A stretch of 64,000 nucleotides of DNA from Mycobacterium botniense (GCF_010723305.1 NZ_BLKW01000004.1:186001-250000), one strand, 5' to 3'. Counted from the first letter of the stretch, positions 28,248 to 37,727 are shown. Made by a program: numbers and translations. The notes: generated by a model from the letters alone, not told the origin.

Positions 28248-29294
28248 ATGACCGCATTCAGCCCGGTATCCGGCTCGTTCCGCCATGATCTGCGCAGGCG
28301 TAGGACTTCTCGGCGCTTTTCGGTCAGCGACGGAGTTCCCGTCGAAGTCATCGAAACCGGCCCCAGCGTGGCGGCCAGATTGGTGTGGCTGGCATCGTGG
28401 CTAACTATCAGGCCGGCCGTGGCGGCGTTGAGTTATCTCCCGCATATGCCGTGGCCGTTCGGCATTATCGACTTTGTTTCCCGGGTCATGCTGCCGACCC
28501 CGGGCACTATTCGGACTACTGTGAGTTTGCCCCACGCCAGCGCCCAACTCGTCCGAGCGCCCGGTGTGTTACCCGCAGATGGTCACCGACGCGTGGTGCT
28601 CTATCTGCACGGCGGTGCATTTTTGACATGTGGCGCGAATTCGCACAGCAGAATTGTCAACGCGCTGTCAAAGTTCGCTGACTCGCCTGTCTTGGTGGTC
28701 AATTATCGGCTGATTCCCAAGCACTCGGTCACGATGGCCCTCGATGATTGCCACGACGCCTATCGCTGGCTGCGGTTACGCGGCTACGAGCCGGACCAGA
28801 TCGTGCTGGCGGGCGACTCCGCGGGCGGCTATCTCGCGCTCGCGCTTGCTCAGCGGTTGCACAAAGAAGGCGACGAACCTGCCGCGCTGGTGGCGATCTC
28901 GCCGCTGCTGCAGCTGGCAAAGCAACCGAAACAGGCCCATCCCAATATCAAGACCGACGCGATGTTTCCGGCCAGGGCATTCGACGCCTTGGTCGCGCTG
29001 GTGGCCAGCGCGGCAGCTGAACACCCGGTCAACGGGAAACCGGAGGAATTGTACGAGCCGCTGGACTACATCGAGCCGGGCCTGCCGCGGACGTTGATCC
29101 ACGTATCCGGGTCTGAGGTACTGCTACACGACGCGCGGTTGGCCGCGCGCTTGCTGGCGGCGGCCGGGGTGCCGACGGAGGTGCGGGTCTGGCCCGGCCA
29201 GATCCACGACTTCCAGCTCGCCGCGCCTCTGGTGCCGGAGGCGACCCGCTCGCTGCGGCAGATCGGTGCGTACATTCGCGAAGCCACCGACTAA
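28248..29294 (+). CDS. lipU: HSL-family lipase/esterase LipU
   Basis: A 348-residue alpha/beta hydrolase of the hormone-sensitive-lipase family acting on short-chain acyl esters. The oxyanion motif HGGAF starts at about His121 and the nucleophile elbow GDSAGG has Ser191. The catalytic Asp/His region is in SGSEVLLHDARL and WPGQIHDFQL. The ATG at 28248 is preferred because AGGA lies 10 nt upstream; a GTG at 28239 would overlap it. The N-terminus is about 50 residues longer than my memory of M. tuberculosis LipU, so a downstream start cannot be excluded. Confidence 0.9.
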   Translation: MTAFSPVSGSFRHDLRRRRTSRRFSVSDGVPVEVIETGPSVAARLVWLASWLTIRPAVAALSYLPHMPWPFGIIDFVSRVMLPTPGTIRTTVSLPHASAQLVRAPGVLPADGHRRVVLYLHGGAFLTCGANSHSRIVNALSKFADSPVLVVNYRLIPKHSVTMALDDCHDAYRWLRLRGYEPDQIVLAGDSAGGYLALALAQRLHKEGDEPAALVAISPLLQLAKQPKQAHPNIKTDAMFPARAFDALVALVASAAAEHPVNGKPEELYEPLDYIEPGLPRTLIHVSGSEVLLHDARLAARLLAAAGVPTEVRVWPGQIHDFQLAAPLVPEATRSLRQIGAYIREATD

Positions 29295-29397
29295 CCCGTA
29301 CGGCCAGCCGCGCAGGCAGGGCGGCCGCGAGGGAGCGACAGCCCGCGAGTGCGGAGCCGAGCAAACATCTGCGCAAATCGCCTGAGACGATGAACGT

Positions 29398-30792
29398 ATG
29401 CGGATCGCGCGGCACATCAGTGAACTCATCGGCAACACCCCCCTGGTTCGGTTGAATTCCGTCGTCCCCCCCGGGGCTGGCACGGTGGTGGCCAAGGTGG
29501 AGTACGTCAATCCCGGCGGCAGCTCCAAAGATCGCATCGCGGTCAAGATGATCGAGGCCGCCGAGGCCAGCGGGCGGCTCAAGCCAGGTGGCACCATTGT
29601 CGAACCGACCTCGGGCAACACCGGTGTGGCGCTGGCCATGGTCGCCCAGCAGCGCGGCTACAAGTGTGTGTTCGTCTGCCCGGACAAGGTGAGCGAGGAC
29701 AAACAGAATGTGCTGCGCGCCTACGGCGCGGAGGTCGTGGTGTGTCCGACGGCCGTGCCGCCCGACCATCCGGACAGCTACTACAGTGTGTCCAACCGGC
29801 TGGTCACCGAGATCGACGGCGCGTGGAAACCTGACCAGTACGCCAACCCGGACAACGCCGCCAGCCACTACGAGACCACCGGTCCGGAAATTTGGGCCGA
29901 CACCGACGGCAAGGTAACCCACTTCGTGGCCGGTATCGGTACCGGAGGCACGATTACCGGCACCGGCCGCTACCTGAAGGATGTCTCCGGCGGCACCGTG
30001 CGGATCATCGGCGCCGACCCGGAGGGTTCGGTCTATTCCGGCGGTAGTGGGCGGCCCTATCTGGTCGAGGGGGTCGGCGAGGATTTTTGGCCCGCGGCTT
30101 ATGACCCCAGCGTGCCCGACGAGGTCATCGCGGTCTCTGACGCCGATTCCTTCGAAATGACCAGGCGGCTGGCTCGTGAAGAAGCGATGCTGGTGGGCGG
30201 GTCGTGCGGTATGGCAGTGGTGGCGGCACTGAAGGTTGCCAGGGAAGCCGGACCCGACGCCCTGATCGTGGTGCTGTTGCCCGACGGCGGGCGGGGCTAC
30301 ATGTCGAAGATCTTCAATGACGCGTGGATGTCGTCGTACGGATTCCTGCGCAGCCGGCTGGACGGCTCCGTCGAGCAGCCTACGGTCGGAGATGTGCTGC
30401 GCGGAAAATCGGGTGCGCTGCCCGACTTGGTGCACACCCACCCGTCGGAGACGGTACGTGACGCTATCGGCATTCTGCGCGAGTACGGGGTGTCCCAGAT
30501 GCCGGTGGTGGGCGCGGAGCCGCCTGTGATGGCAGGCGAGGTCGCCGGCAGTGTGTCTGAGCGCGAACTGCTCTCGGCCGTCTTCGAGGGGCGCGCCAAA
30601 CTTGCCGACGCCGTGTCGCTGCACATGAGCCCGCCGCTACCGATGATCGGCGCCGGTGAGTTGGTCAGCGCGGCCGCCAAGGCCCTGCGAGACTGCGATG
30701 CGCTGATGGTGGTGGAAGGCGGAAAGCCGGTCGGGGTGATCACCCGGCACGATTTGTTGGGTTTCTTGTCCGAGGGGTCGCCACGGCGGTAG
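29398..30792 (+). CDS. cbs: Cystathionine beta-synthase
   Basis: A PLP enzyme that condenses serine and homocysteine to cystathionine in reverse transsulfuration. The 464 residues match M. tuberculosis Cbs. The PLP lysine is Lys44 in NPGGSSKDR, the substrate loop is TSGNTGVALAMV and the phosphate-binding loop is GIGTGGTITGTG. Two CBS domains follow the catalytic core (about 340-460), including GVITRHDLLGFL; in homologues these regulate stability and activity through adenosyl ligands. With metB downstream it forms the locus for methionine-cysteine interconversion. Confidence 0.96.
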   Translation: MRIARHISELIGNTPLVRLNSVVPPGAGTVVAKVEYVNPGGSSKDRIAVKMIEAAEASGRLKPGGTIVEPTSGNTGVALAMVAQQRGYKCVFVCPDKVSEDKQNVLRAYGAEVVVCPTAVPPDHPDSYYSVSNRLVTEIDGAWKPDQYANPDNAASHYETTGPEIWADTDGKVTHFVAGIGTGGTITGTGRYLKDVSGGTVRIIGADPEGSVYSGGSGRPYLVEGVGEDFWPAAYDPSVPDEVIAVSDADSFEMTRRLAREEAMLVGGSCGMAVVAALKVAREAGPDALIVVLLPDGGRGYMSKIFNDAWMSSYGFLRSRLDGSVEQPTVGDVLRGKSGALPDLVHTHPSETVRDAIGILREYGVSQMPVVGAEPPVMAGEVAGSVSERELLSAVFEGRAKLADAVSLHMSPPLPMIGAGELVSAAAKALRDCDALMVVEGGKPVGVITRHDLLGFLSEGSPRR

Positions 30793-30981
30793 CGGGGCGG
30801 CCGGAGAGCATGTTACTTCGGCTACCAGACTCCGTCCTGCCGCCACGAAGGTGATCGCGGCCGGGCTAGGGTGCCGGGTGGCCTGGGCTGTGCTCCTGCC
30901 TGAAAGTGCCCGGCGACGCGTGCCCGATGACAGGTCTCGGGTACTGTAGTGCGGCCAGCTAATCCTTCACCTGAGGTGTCC

Positions 30982-31680
30982 ATGACCGATCAGCCTGCGC
31001 AGTCTGCTGATAAGACCCCGCCACCGGATGCGGATACGGCGGCCCCGGACCGCGTTACCCCCCCGCCACCCCCGCCGCCGCCCGCGGGTGGCTATCCACC
31101 ACCGCCCCCGTCTGCGGGCGGCTATGCGCCACCGCCGCCCGGACCCGCGGTCCGGGGTCTGCCGCCGCAGGGCTACACGTCGTGGTCCAGCCGGCTGCTG
31201 GCGTTTATCGTCGACATTGTTCCCTGTGCTGCCCTCATCGGCATTGGTGCGGTGGTGCTGTCCTCGAGTTGGGAGACGGCCTGTCTTACCGACATCTCGC
31301 GCTACAACATCGACGAGGTGTGTGCAACTGGCCCGACCACCATGGGTTTGACGGCTTTCTGGCTGGCCGTCATGGTGGCGTTGGGTTATCTGCTGTGGAA
31401 CTACGGCTATCGCCAGGGCACCACTGGGTCCAGCATCGGCAAGTCGGTGATGAAGTTCACGGTTGTTAGCGAGAACACAGGTCAGCCGATCGGTTTTGGG
31501 TTATCCATAGTGCGCCAGCTTGCGCATTGTGTCGACCTGGTTCTGCTCGGTATCGGGTTCTTCTTGCCGTTATGGGATGCCAAACGACAAACCCTGGCCG
31601 ACAAGATCATGGCGACTGTGTGTCTGCCCGCCGGGGCGGGGCGCCAGCACTGCAGCACCGCCGAGGGCAAAGCAGGCTGA
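30982..31680 (+). CDS. pra: Proline-rich antigen homolog, RDD-family membrane protein
   Basis: A 232-residue protein with a Pro/Gly-rich N-terminal cytoplasmic region of about 65 residues (runs such as PPPPPPPPAGGYPPPPP). An RDD domain of three to four membrane helices follows, with YTSWSSRLLAFIVDIVPC, NYGYRQGTTGSSIGKSVMK and the RDD-type QTLADKIMATVCLP near the end. Pra is a known mycobacterial antigen with no settled function. The ATG at 30982 follows GAGGTG and is preferred to the frame start at 30949. It lies between cbs and metB as in M. tuberculosis. Confidence 0.92.
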   Translation: MTDQPAQSADKTPPPDADTAAPDRVTPPPPPPPPAGGYPPPPPSAGGYAPPPPGPAVRGLPPQGYTSWSSRLLAFIVDIVPCAALIGIGAVVLSSSWETACLTDISRYNIDEVCATGPTTMGLTAFWLAVMVALGYLLWNYGYRQGTTGSSIGKSVMKFTVVSENTGQPIGFGLSIVRQLAHCVDLVLLGIGFFLPLWDAKRQTLADKIMATVCLPAGAGRQHCSTAEGKAG

Positions 31681-31713
31681 GACAGCACCCGCCGATCCGG
31701 TTCGGATAGTCGC

Positions 31714-31760
31714 GACAGCCGCCGCCCGAACGGCAGCCGCCCGCTCCGCCGGCGGCTGTC
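31714..31760 (+). promoter_or_regulatory. Hairpin in the pra-metB intergenic region
   Basis: Perfect 11-bp arms GACAGCCGCCG and CGGCGGCTGTC enclose a 25-nt loop, 33 nt after the pra stop and 16 nt before the metB ATG. It may terminate pra transcripts or form part of a metB leader structure. Confidence 0.5.
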
Positions 31761-31765
31761 ATTAG

Positions 31766-31789
31766 GCTGTTCGTCGATGAGCGAACAGC
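31766..31789 (+). promoter_or_regulatory. Inverted repeat spanning the metB start codon
   Basis: Perfect 8-bp arms GCTGTTCG (31766-31773) and CGAACAGC (31782-31789) flank the octamer TCGATGAG that contains the metB ATG. In mRNA this would put the start codon in a hairpin loop; in DNA it would be a palindromic operator. Confidence 0.45.
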
Positions 31790-32958
31790 ACCGCATACCC
31801 GGCGGCACGATGGGGCAGCGGGTCACCGGACTGGCGACCAAGGCCATCCACGCCGGCTCTCCCCCGGATCCGGCGACCGGGGCAGTAAACGCCCCGATCT
31901 ATGCCAGCAGCACATTCGCCCAAGACGGTGTCGGCGTCTTGCGTGGGGGGTTCGAATATGCCCGCACCGCCAACCCGACGCGCACGGCGTTGGAGGCCGC
32001 GCTGGCCGCCGTCGAAGAGGGGGCTTACGCCCGCGCGTTCAGCTCCGGGATGGCCGCCGGTGACTGCGCGCTACGAGCCTTACTGCGACCCGGAGACCAC
32101 CTGCTCATCCCCGACGACGCCTACGGCGGCACATTCCGGCTGATCGACAAGGTATTCACCCAGTGGAATGTGGACTACACACCGGTGGCGTTGTCCGATC
32201 TCGATGCCGTGCGCGCCGCGATCAGGTCGCGTACCCGGCTGATCTGGGTGGAGACGCCCACTAATCCCTTGTTATCAGTGGCCGATATCGCGGCCATTGC
32301 CCAGCTTGGTCACGAGCACTCCGCAAAAGTGTTGGTGGACAACACGTTCGCATCGCCCGCACTGCAGCAGCCGTTGACGCTGGGCGCCGACGTGGTGCTG
32401 CATTCGACAACCAAGTACATCGGTGGTCACTCTGATGTGGTCGGGGGTGCGCTCGTCACCAACGACGAAGAGCTCGACAGCGCATTCGGGTTCTTGCAAA
32501 ACGGTGCCGGCGCGGTGCCGGGACCGTTCGACGCGTATCTGACCATGCGCGGCCTGAAGACCCTGGTGCTGCGGATGCAGCGGCACAGCGAAAACGCCGC
32601 CGCTGTCGCCGATTTCCTCACCGGGCACCCGTCGGTGAGCACGGTGCTCTACCCGGGTCTGCCGGACCACCCCGGGCACCGGATCGCCGCGCGGCAGATG
32701 CGCGGTTTTGGCGGCATGGTCTCGCTGCGGATGCGTGGCGGGCGCAAAGCCGCCGAGAAGCTCTGCGCCAACACCACGGTGTTCATCCTGGCCGAATCAC
32801 TGGGCGGCGTGGAATCGCTGATCGAACACCCGGCCGCGATGACACACGCGTCGACGGCAGGCTCGCGGCTGGAAGTCCCCGACGACCTGGTACGGCTGTC
32901 GGTGGGTATCGAGGACATCACCGATCTGCTGGGCGACCTCGAGCAGGCGCTGCGGTAG
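31777..32958 (+). CDS. metB: Cystathionine gamma-synthase / lyase family MetB
   Basis: A 393-residue fold-type I PLP enzyme of trans-sulfuration that forms or cleaves cystathionine. The PLP lysine is about Lys213 in HSTTKYIGGHSD. Other family marks are YARTANPTR, VETPTNPLL, the aspartate loop VDNTFASP, and ESLGGVESLIEHPAAMTHA. The N-terminus MSEQHRIPGGTMGQRVTGLA aligns in length with M. tuberculosis MetB from this ATG, although only a weak AGG lies upstream. It is clustered with cbs. Confidence 0.95.
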   Translation: MSEQHRIPGGTMGQRVTGLATKAIHAGSPPDPATGAVNAPIYASSTFAQDGVGVLRGGFEYARTANPTRTALEAALAAVEEGAYARAFSSGMAAGDCALRALLRPGDHLLIPDDAYGGTFRLIDKVFTQWNVDYTPVALSDLDAVRAAIRSRTRLIWVETPTNPLLSVADIAAIAQLGHEHSAKVLVDNTFASPALQQPLTLGADVVLHSTTKYIGGHSDVVGGALVTNDEELDSAFGFLQNGAGAVPGPFDAYLTMRGLKTLVLRMQRHSENAAAVADFLTGHPSVSTVLYPGLPDHPGHRIAARQMRGFGGMVSLRMRGGRKAAEKLCANTTVFILAESLGGVESLIEHPAAMTHASTAGSRLEVPDDLVRLSVGIEDITDLLGDLEQALR

Positions 32959-32962
32959 TGGG

Positions 32963-32977
32963 GTGCGGGCGCCGCAC
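32963..32977. terminator. Short hairpin between convergent metB and greA
   Basis: GTGCGG-gcg-CCGCAC forms a 6-bp stem with a 3-nt loop, 4 nt after the metB stop. Flanking GGG and CCCC can extend the pairing. There is no U-tract. It probably serves both convergent genes. Confidence 0.5.
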
Positions 32978-33032
32978 AATCCCCGGGGTGGGTGCCTGTC
33001 CCACGGAGGCGAGCCGCTCGGCCCGCCCCGGA

Positions 33033-33527
33033 CTACGGGTGATACGGTTCGGCGCTGACCAACGTGACCTTCACCGTGGTGCCGTTGGGCACCTTATAGG
33101 TGCGGCTTTCGCCCACCTTGGCGTCGATCAACGCGGCCCCCAGCGGCGAGTTGGGCGAGTACACCTCCAGCTTTCCGTCATTGACGCCCTCTTGGCGGGT
33201 GGCGATCAGGAACGTCTCGGTGTCGGATTCGTCGTCGTTGTAGTAGACGGTGACCACCGAACCGGGCAGCGCTACCCCCGACTGGGTGGGAGGCTCACCC
33301 ACCTTGGCATTGCTGAGCAGTTCCTGCAGCTGACGGATGCGGGCTTCTTGCTGGCCCTGCTCCTCGCGGGCGGCATGGTATCCGCCGTTTTCCCGCAGGT
33401 CTCCCTCCTCGCGGCGGGCGTTGATTTCCGCGGCGATAACAGGGCGATTCGCGATCAACTGGTCGAGCTCAGCCTTAAGTCGGTCATGTGACTCCTGGGT
33501 CAACCAGGTCACCTGCGTGTCCGCCAT
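33033..33527 (-). CDS. greA: Transcription elongation factor GreA
   Basis: GreA enters the RNA polymerase secondary channel and stimulates cleavage of backtracked RNA. The 164 residues match the mycobacterial length. The N-terminal coiled coil ([20 protein letters not shown]...) carries the acidic tip [16 protein letters not shown], and the C-terminal FKBP-like domain includes [20 protein letters not shown]. It is transcribed alone, convergent with metB, with an unusual inverted-repeat region upstream. Confidence 0.96.
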   Translation of the reverse strand: MADTQVTWLTQESHDRLKAELDQLIANRPVIAAEINARREEGDLRENGGYHAAREEQGQQEARIRQLQELLSNAKVGEPPTQSGVALPGSVVTVYYNDDESDTETFLIATRQEGVNDGKLEVYSPNSPLGAALIDAKVGESRTYKVPNGTTVKVTLVSAEPYHP

Positions 33528-33983
33528 TTCGTCGCGCTCCTCGTGTCGTAGGTTCTGCCGTCTTCGCGCGGGCTAGCTTGTCGTCTGTCTCGTTGCTGGG
33601 GGAGTGCGGTTCCACTGCGTGTATTGCCGCTCTGTTCCATCTATAGCCGCTAATGCAGCAATACACGGTCCCAGTAGGAACCGTGCATCTCATAAGATTA
33701 CCACCGCGAGAGCTCAGCTAACGACGTATTCACTCGCGACGTCTCATGGGTCGACAGAAGAATTGCACGTTCACGGGCGTGGAGATCAGCAGGCACGTCG
33801 ATGTCACAGCGGTGGATGACCCTTGTCACCGGTGGTTTGCTGGACGTCCCCACTCGCATCATCTCAGCCGCCCGGCACCGGAGACGACGCCGTCTCTCCG
33901 GCCCGGGGTCACCCGTCGAGGACATGCAACGATTAGAACTGGAATAAAGGTCCGGCGCTCGACAGCAGACGAACAGGGAGCAC
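33528..33983. other. greA-mca divergent intergenic region
   Basis: This 456-nt stretch separates divergent greA and mca. I find no supported gene; a membrane protein gene (Rv1081c) that I recall here in M. tuberculosis is not evident. It holds a two-tier inverted repeat (33607-33683) described separately. GGGAG lies just before the mca GTG. Confidence 0.45.
33607..33683. repeat. Two-tier nested inverted repeat upstream of greA
   Basis: Outer arms CGGTTCC (33607-33613) and GGAACCG (33677-33683) enclose inner perfect 10-bp arms CGTGTATTGC (33618-33627) and GCAATACACG (33658-33667). A ~30-nt loop lies at the centre. In RNA this folds into one long interrupted hairpin, about 80 nt upstream of the greA start on the minus strand. 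Confidence 0.55.
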
Positions 33984-34856
33984 GTGAGCGGATTTCGGCT
34001 AATGGCGGTGCACGCCCATCCCGACGATGAGTCCAGTAAGGGCGCCGCTACCCTGGCCCGCTATGCCGATGAGGGCCACCGCGTGCTGGTGGTCACCTTG
34101 ACCGGGGGCGAACGCGGAGAGATCCTCAACCCGGCGATGGATCTGCCCGAAGTGCGTGGACGCATCGCCGATATTCGCCGCGATGAGATGGCCAAGGCCG
34201 CCGAGATTTTAGGCGTGGAGCATAGGTGGCTGGGTTTCGTCGACTCGGGCCTGCCCAAAGGGGATCCGCCGCCGCCGCTGCCGGAGGATTCGTTCGCCCT
34301 GGTGCCGCTGGAGGTGGCTACCGAAGCCTTGGTGCGGGTGGTGCGCGAATTTCGCCCTCACGTCATGACCACCTACGACGAAAACGGCGGCTACCCCCAT
34401 CCCGACCACATCCGGTGTCACCAGGTGTCGGTCGCCGCGTATGAGGCGGCCGCGGACCCTCGTTGCTTTCCCGATGCCGGTGAGCCGTGGGCGGTGTCCA
34501 AGCTGTACTACAACCACGGCTTCTTGCGCCAACGAATGCAGCTGCTGCAGGACGAGTTCGCCAAACATGGCCAGCGAGGCCCGTTCGAGAAATGGCTGGC
34601 ACACTGGGATCCCAAGCACGACGTCTTCGCTGACCGCGTGACGACCCGGGTGGAGTGTTCGGCGTATTTCAGTCAGCGCGACGATGCGCTGCGCGCACAC
34701 GCCACCCAGATCGACCCGGATGGCGATTTTTTCGCCGCTCCCATCGCCTGGCAGCAGCGGCTATGGCCCACTGAGGAGTTCGAGCTGGCCCGCTCACGCG
34801 TCCCGGTGTGCCTTCCGGAGACCGATTTGTTCGCCGGAATCGAGGCCGAGCAGTGA
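33984..34856 (+). CDS. mca: Mycothiol S-conjugate amidase
   Basis: A zinc amidase that cleaves mycothiol S-conjugates to release mercapturates for export, a detoxification route of actinobacteria. At 290 residues it is near the usual 288. The metal-binding motif AHPDDES (His12, Asp15) and the partner His in HPDH (about 139-142) are present. It also has [10 protein letters not shown] and [17 protein letters not shown], which are typical of Mca rather than MshB. The GTG start follows GGGAG. Its TGA overlaps the GTG of the next small membrane protein gene. Confidence 0.95.
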   Translation: MSGFRLMAVHAHPDDESSKGAATLARYADEGHRVLVVTLTGGERGEILNPAMDLPEVRGRIADIRRDEMAKAAEILGVEHRWLGFVDSGLPKGDPPPPLPEDSFALVPLEVATEALVRVVREFRPHVMTTYDENGGYPHPDHIRCHQVSVAAYEAAADPRCFPDAGEPWAVSKLYYNHGFLRQRMQLLQDEFAKHGQRGPFEKWLAHWDPKHDVFADRVTTRVECSAYFSQRDDALRAHATQIDPDGDFFAAPIAWQQRLWPTEEFELARSRVPVCLPETDLFAGIEAEQ

Positions 34857-35218
34857 ACCGGGGACTGCTCACGGCGTGGCGTCTTTTCGCCGATGACGCC
34901 CCCCGCAACACCGGGCCCGATTTCGGCAAGGCCAGCCCATTAGGGCTGCTGGTCATCGTGTTACTGATGCTGGGTACGGTGGTGCTGATCCGGTCGATGA
35001 ACCGGCACCTACGGAAAGTTCCGGCATCGTTCGAGGAAAAGAACGCGCCGGATCGGCCCGTTACCGAGCGCACCGCAGCGGCGGCCGACACCCGGCCCCC
35101 CGGCGAGGCTGCCGGCCCCGCCGCCGACCGGCCTGCCGATACCGCGACGGACACCCGTGGCGGCAGTGCCCGTACCGAGAGCAGCGGATCACCACATGAG
35201 CCTAACGGTGAGCACTAG
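34853..35218 (+). CDS. Small single-pass membrane protein coupled to mca (Rv1083-like)
   Basis: A 121-residue protein starting at a GTG that overlaps the mca stop (GTGA). A short N-terminus of about 28 residues is followed by one hydrophobic helix ([18 protein letters not shown]) and a basic flank [12 protein letters not shown] low-complexity charged tail rich in Ala, Asp, Thr and Pro ends the protein, probably facing the cytoplasm. It has no recognised domain. The tight coupling to mca suggests shared expression and perhaps membrane anchoring of a conjugate-processing step, but that is inference. Confidence 0.82.
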   Translation: MNRGLLTAWRLFADDAPRNTGPDFGKASPLGLLVIVLLMLGTVVLIRSMNRHLRKVPASFEEKNAPDRPVTERTAAAADTRPPGEAAGPAADRPADTATDTRGGSARTESSGSPHEPNGEH

Positions 35219-35284
35219 TCCGGCGATGATAGGCGCCGGAACCCCGCAGATACGGGCCGGCGGGCCGAGCCCAAGGATCCGTCG

Positions 35285-37285
35285 ATGAACCCCGCCGCCA
35301 ACACCCTGGGCGGGGCCGCCAGCCCGTATCTGCGTCAGCACGCCGACAACCCGGTGCACTGGCAACAGTGGACGCCGCAGGCGCTGGCCGAGGCCGCGGA
35401 GCGCGACGTTCCCATCCTGCTGTCGGTGGGCTACGCCGCCTGCCACTGGTGTCATGTCATGGCCCACGAATCGTTTGAAGACGATGAGGTGGCTGCCGTG
35501 ATGAATTCGGGATTTGTCTGCGTGAAAGTCGACCGCGAGGAGCGGCCCGACATCGACGCGGTCTACATGAACGCGACCGTCGCGCTGACCGGGCAGGGCG
35601 GCTGGCCGATGACGTGTTTTCTCACCCCCGACGGCCGCCCCTTCTTCTGCGGCACCTATTATCCGAAAGCCGCTTTTTTGCAGCTACTTTCGGCTATCAC
35701 CGAGACGTGGCGCAACCGTCGCGGCGAGGTCGAGCAGGCGTCTGACCGCATCGCCGACGAGCTGCGCGCGATCGCGTCGGGGCTGCCCGGCGGCGGCCCG
35801 GAGGTGCAACCGGCGCTCTGTGACCACGCCGTTGCCGCGGTGCTGCGCGATGAGGACACCGTTCGCGGCGGGTTCGGCGGGGCACCGAAATTCCCGCCGT
35901 CGGCGCTGCTGGAGGCGCTGCTGCGTCACTACGAGCGCACCGGGTCTCCTCACTCTTTAACGGCGGTCGCCCGAACGTGTACCGCGATGGCGCGCGGCGG
36001 CATCTACGATCAGCTGGCCGGCGGCTTCGCCCGCTACAGCGTTGACGACGCCTGGGTGGTGCCACATTTCGAGAAAATGTTGTACGACAACGCACTGCTG
36101 CTCCGGGTGTATGCGCACTGGGCTCGTCGGACCGGAGATGCGCTGGCGCGTCGGGTGGCCGGTGAGACCGCACGCTTCCTGCTCGTCGAGCTGACCGATG
36201 CCGACATGTTCACCTCGTCGTTGGACGCCGACGCCGACGGCCGGGAGGGCTCGACGTACGTCTGGACACCCGCACAGCTCGCGGAGGTGCTCGGTGACGC
36301 TGACGGACGTTGGGCGGCAGACATTTTCGCAGTCACCCCATCCGGGACGTTTGAGAACGGCAGCTCGGTGCTGCAGCTGCCGAAAGACCCTGATGACCCG
36401 GCTCGCTTCGAGCGGGTTCGCGACGCACTACGGGCGGCCCGGCTCAACCGGCCCCAGCCCAACCGCGACGATAAGGTCGTCACCGCGTGGAACGGGCTGG
36501 CGATCACCGCGTTGGCCGAAGCCAGTGTGGCGTTGCAGGCTCCTGAGTTGGCCGACGCCGCACGCCGCTGCGCGGCAGCGCTGATAAGCCTGCACCTTGT
36601 CGACGGGCGGTTGCGTCGGGCCAGCCTGGGCGGGGTAGTCGGCGAGAGCGCAGCCATCCTGGAAGACCACGCCATGCTGGCCACCGGCCTGCTGACGCTG
36701 TATCAACTCACCGGCGACGGGACGTGGCTGGCCACAGCGACCGAGCTACTCGATATTGCCCTGGCACATTTCGCCGATCCCGACCGGCCCGGCCGCTGGT
36801 TCGACAGCGCCGATGACGCAGAGCAACTGGTGTTGCGGCCCGCCGACCCACTGGACGGGGCGACACCGTCGGGCGCCTCGTCGGTGACCGAGGCGCTGCT
36901 CATTGCCGCGCACCTGGTCAGCGGTGAGCGTGCCGAACGATATCGGCAGGCGGCGGCCGATGCACTGCGCGCGCATTCGCCGCTGCTGCAGCGCGCGCCA
37001 CGGTCGGCGGGTCACTGGCTGGCGGTCGCCGAATGTGCTGTCCGCGGACCACTACAGATCGCGGTGGCGTGCGACCCGTCGCAGTCCGCGTTGCTGGCGG
37101 AGGCGCGTCGACTGGCGCCCGGCGGGGCGGTCGTGGTGGGCGGCGCAGCGGGCTCGTCGCAGCTGCTCGCCGGGCGGGGCCGAGTCGACGGCGCGGACGC
37201 CGCCTATGTTTGCCGGGGAGGGGTCTGCGACATGCCGGTCACCACCACACCGGAGCTGATGGCCGCGTTGGGCGTGCCCGAGTAG
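35285..37285 (+). CDS. Thioredoxin-domain DUF255/YyaL-like protein (Rv1084-like)
   Basis: A 666-residue protein of the spermatogenesis-associated protein 20 / YyaL family. An N-terminal thioredoxin-like domain (about 1-165) has the redox-type motif ACHWCHVMAHESFED (Cys53, Cys56) and the cis-Pro loop GGWPMTCFLTPDG. An (alpha/alpha)6 barrel resembling glycan-processing or epimerase folds follows, with FPPSALLEALLRHYERTG, VVPHFEKMLYDNALLLRVYAHW and DDKVVTAWNGLAI. The biochemical role is not established. It is close to the mca pair on the same strand. Confidence 0.9.
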   Translation: MNPAANTLGGAASPYLRQHADNPVHWQQWTPQALAEAAERDVPILLSVGYAACHWCHVMAHESFEDDEVAAVMNSGFVCVKVDREERPDIDAVYMNATVALTGQGGWPMTCFLTPDGRPFFCGTYYPKAAFLQLLSAITETWRNRRGEVEQASDRIADELRAIASGLPGGGPEVQPALCDHAVAAVLRDEDTVRGGFGGAPKFPPSALLEALLRHYERTGSPHSLTAVARTCTAMARGGIYDQLAGGFARYSVDDAWVVPHFEKMLYDNALLLRVYAHWARRTGDALARRVAGETARFLLVELTDADMFTSSLDADADGREGSTYVWTPAQLAEVLGDADGRWAADIFAVTPSGTFENGSSVLQLPKDPDDPARFERVRDALRAARLNRPQPNRDDKVVTAWNGLAITALAEASVALQAPELADAARRCAAALISLHLVDGRLRRASLGGVVGESAAILEDHAMLATGLLTLYQLTGDGTWLATATELLDIALAHFADPDRPGRWFDSADDAEQLVLRPADPLDGATPSGASSVTEALLIAAHLVSGERAERYRQAAADALRAHSPLLQRAPRSAGHWLAVAECAVRGPLQIAVACDPSQSALLAEARRLAPGGAVVVGGAAGSSQLLAGRGRVDGADAAYVCRGGVCDMPVTTTPELMAALGVPE

Positions 37286-37289
37286 TAGC

Positions 37290-37727
37290 GTGCCTGCCAT
37301 GCGGAGTGCCCCGGAAAGAACTCAAGCCATAACCAACGCCGTGCACCGCTACCTTGGCTTGCTCGCCAACGGCAGCGTGGACGATCTGGTCGAGATGTAC
37401 GCCGCTGACGCCACCGTGGAAGATCCGGTCGGCGGTGAGGTGCACATTGGGCGGCAAGCGATCCGCAGTTTTTATTCGGCTCTCGACGGCGCGGAGCGAG
37501 ACTGTGAGTTGGTGTCGCTGCGGGTTGCCGGCAACGAGGCGGCATTCCAGTTTCGGCTTACGGTGGCAACCGGTGGCAGCGTGGTGCGGATCGAGCCGAT
37601 CGACGTGATGGCTTTCGCCGACGACGGCAAGGTCACTGCGATGAAGGCTTACTGGTCGGCGGCCGACGTCACTCAGCTTGGATCCGGTGACGAAGCGGTC
37701 CGCTCAGGACCCGGACAGTCGGGATGA
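37290..37727 (+). CDS. SnoaL-like / ketosteroid-isomerase-like protein
   Basis: A 145-residue NTF2-fold protein (142 if the ATG at 37299 is used). The pattern is KSI-like: helix VHRYLGLLANGSVDDLVEMY, then YAADATVEDPVGGEVHIGRQ with an Asp/Glu pair in the catalytic Asp38 region, and strands ending IDVMAFADDGKVTAMKAYWS. It may be a delta-5-3-ketosteroid isomerase, but related SnoaL-like proteins have varied roles. It lies 4 nt after the upstream gene's stop, so it is likely co-transcribed. I do not recall a counterpart at this position in M. tuberculosis. Confidence 0.82.
   Translation: MPAMRSAPERTQAITNAVHRYLGLLANGSVDDLVEMYAADATVEDPVGGEVHIGRQAIRSFYSALDGAERDCELVSLRVAGNEAAFQFRLTVATGGSVVRIEPIDVMAFADDGKVTAMKAYWSAADVTQLGSGDEAVRSGPGQSG

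Noticed and set aside
33698..33925. Minus-strand ORF of 75 residues upstream of greA
   Set aside because: No membrane helices or motif of the protein expected here, and no ribosome binding site.
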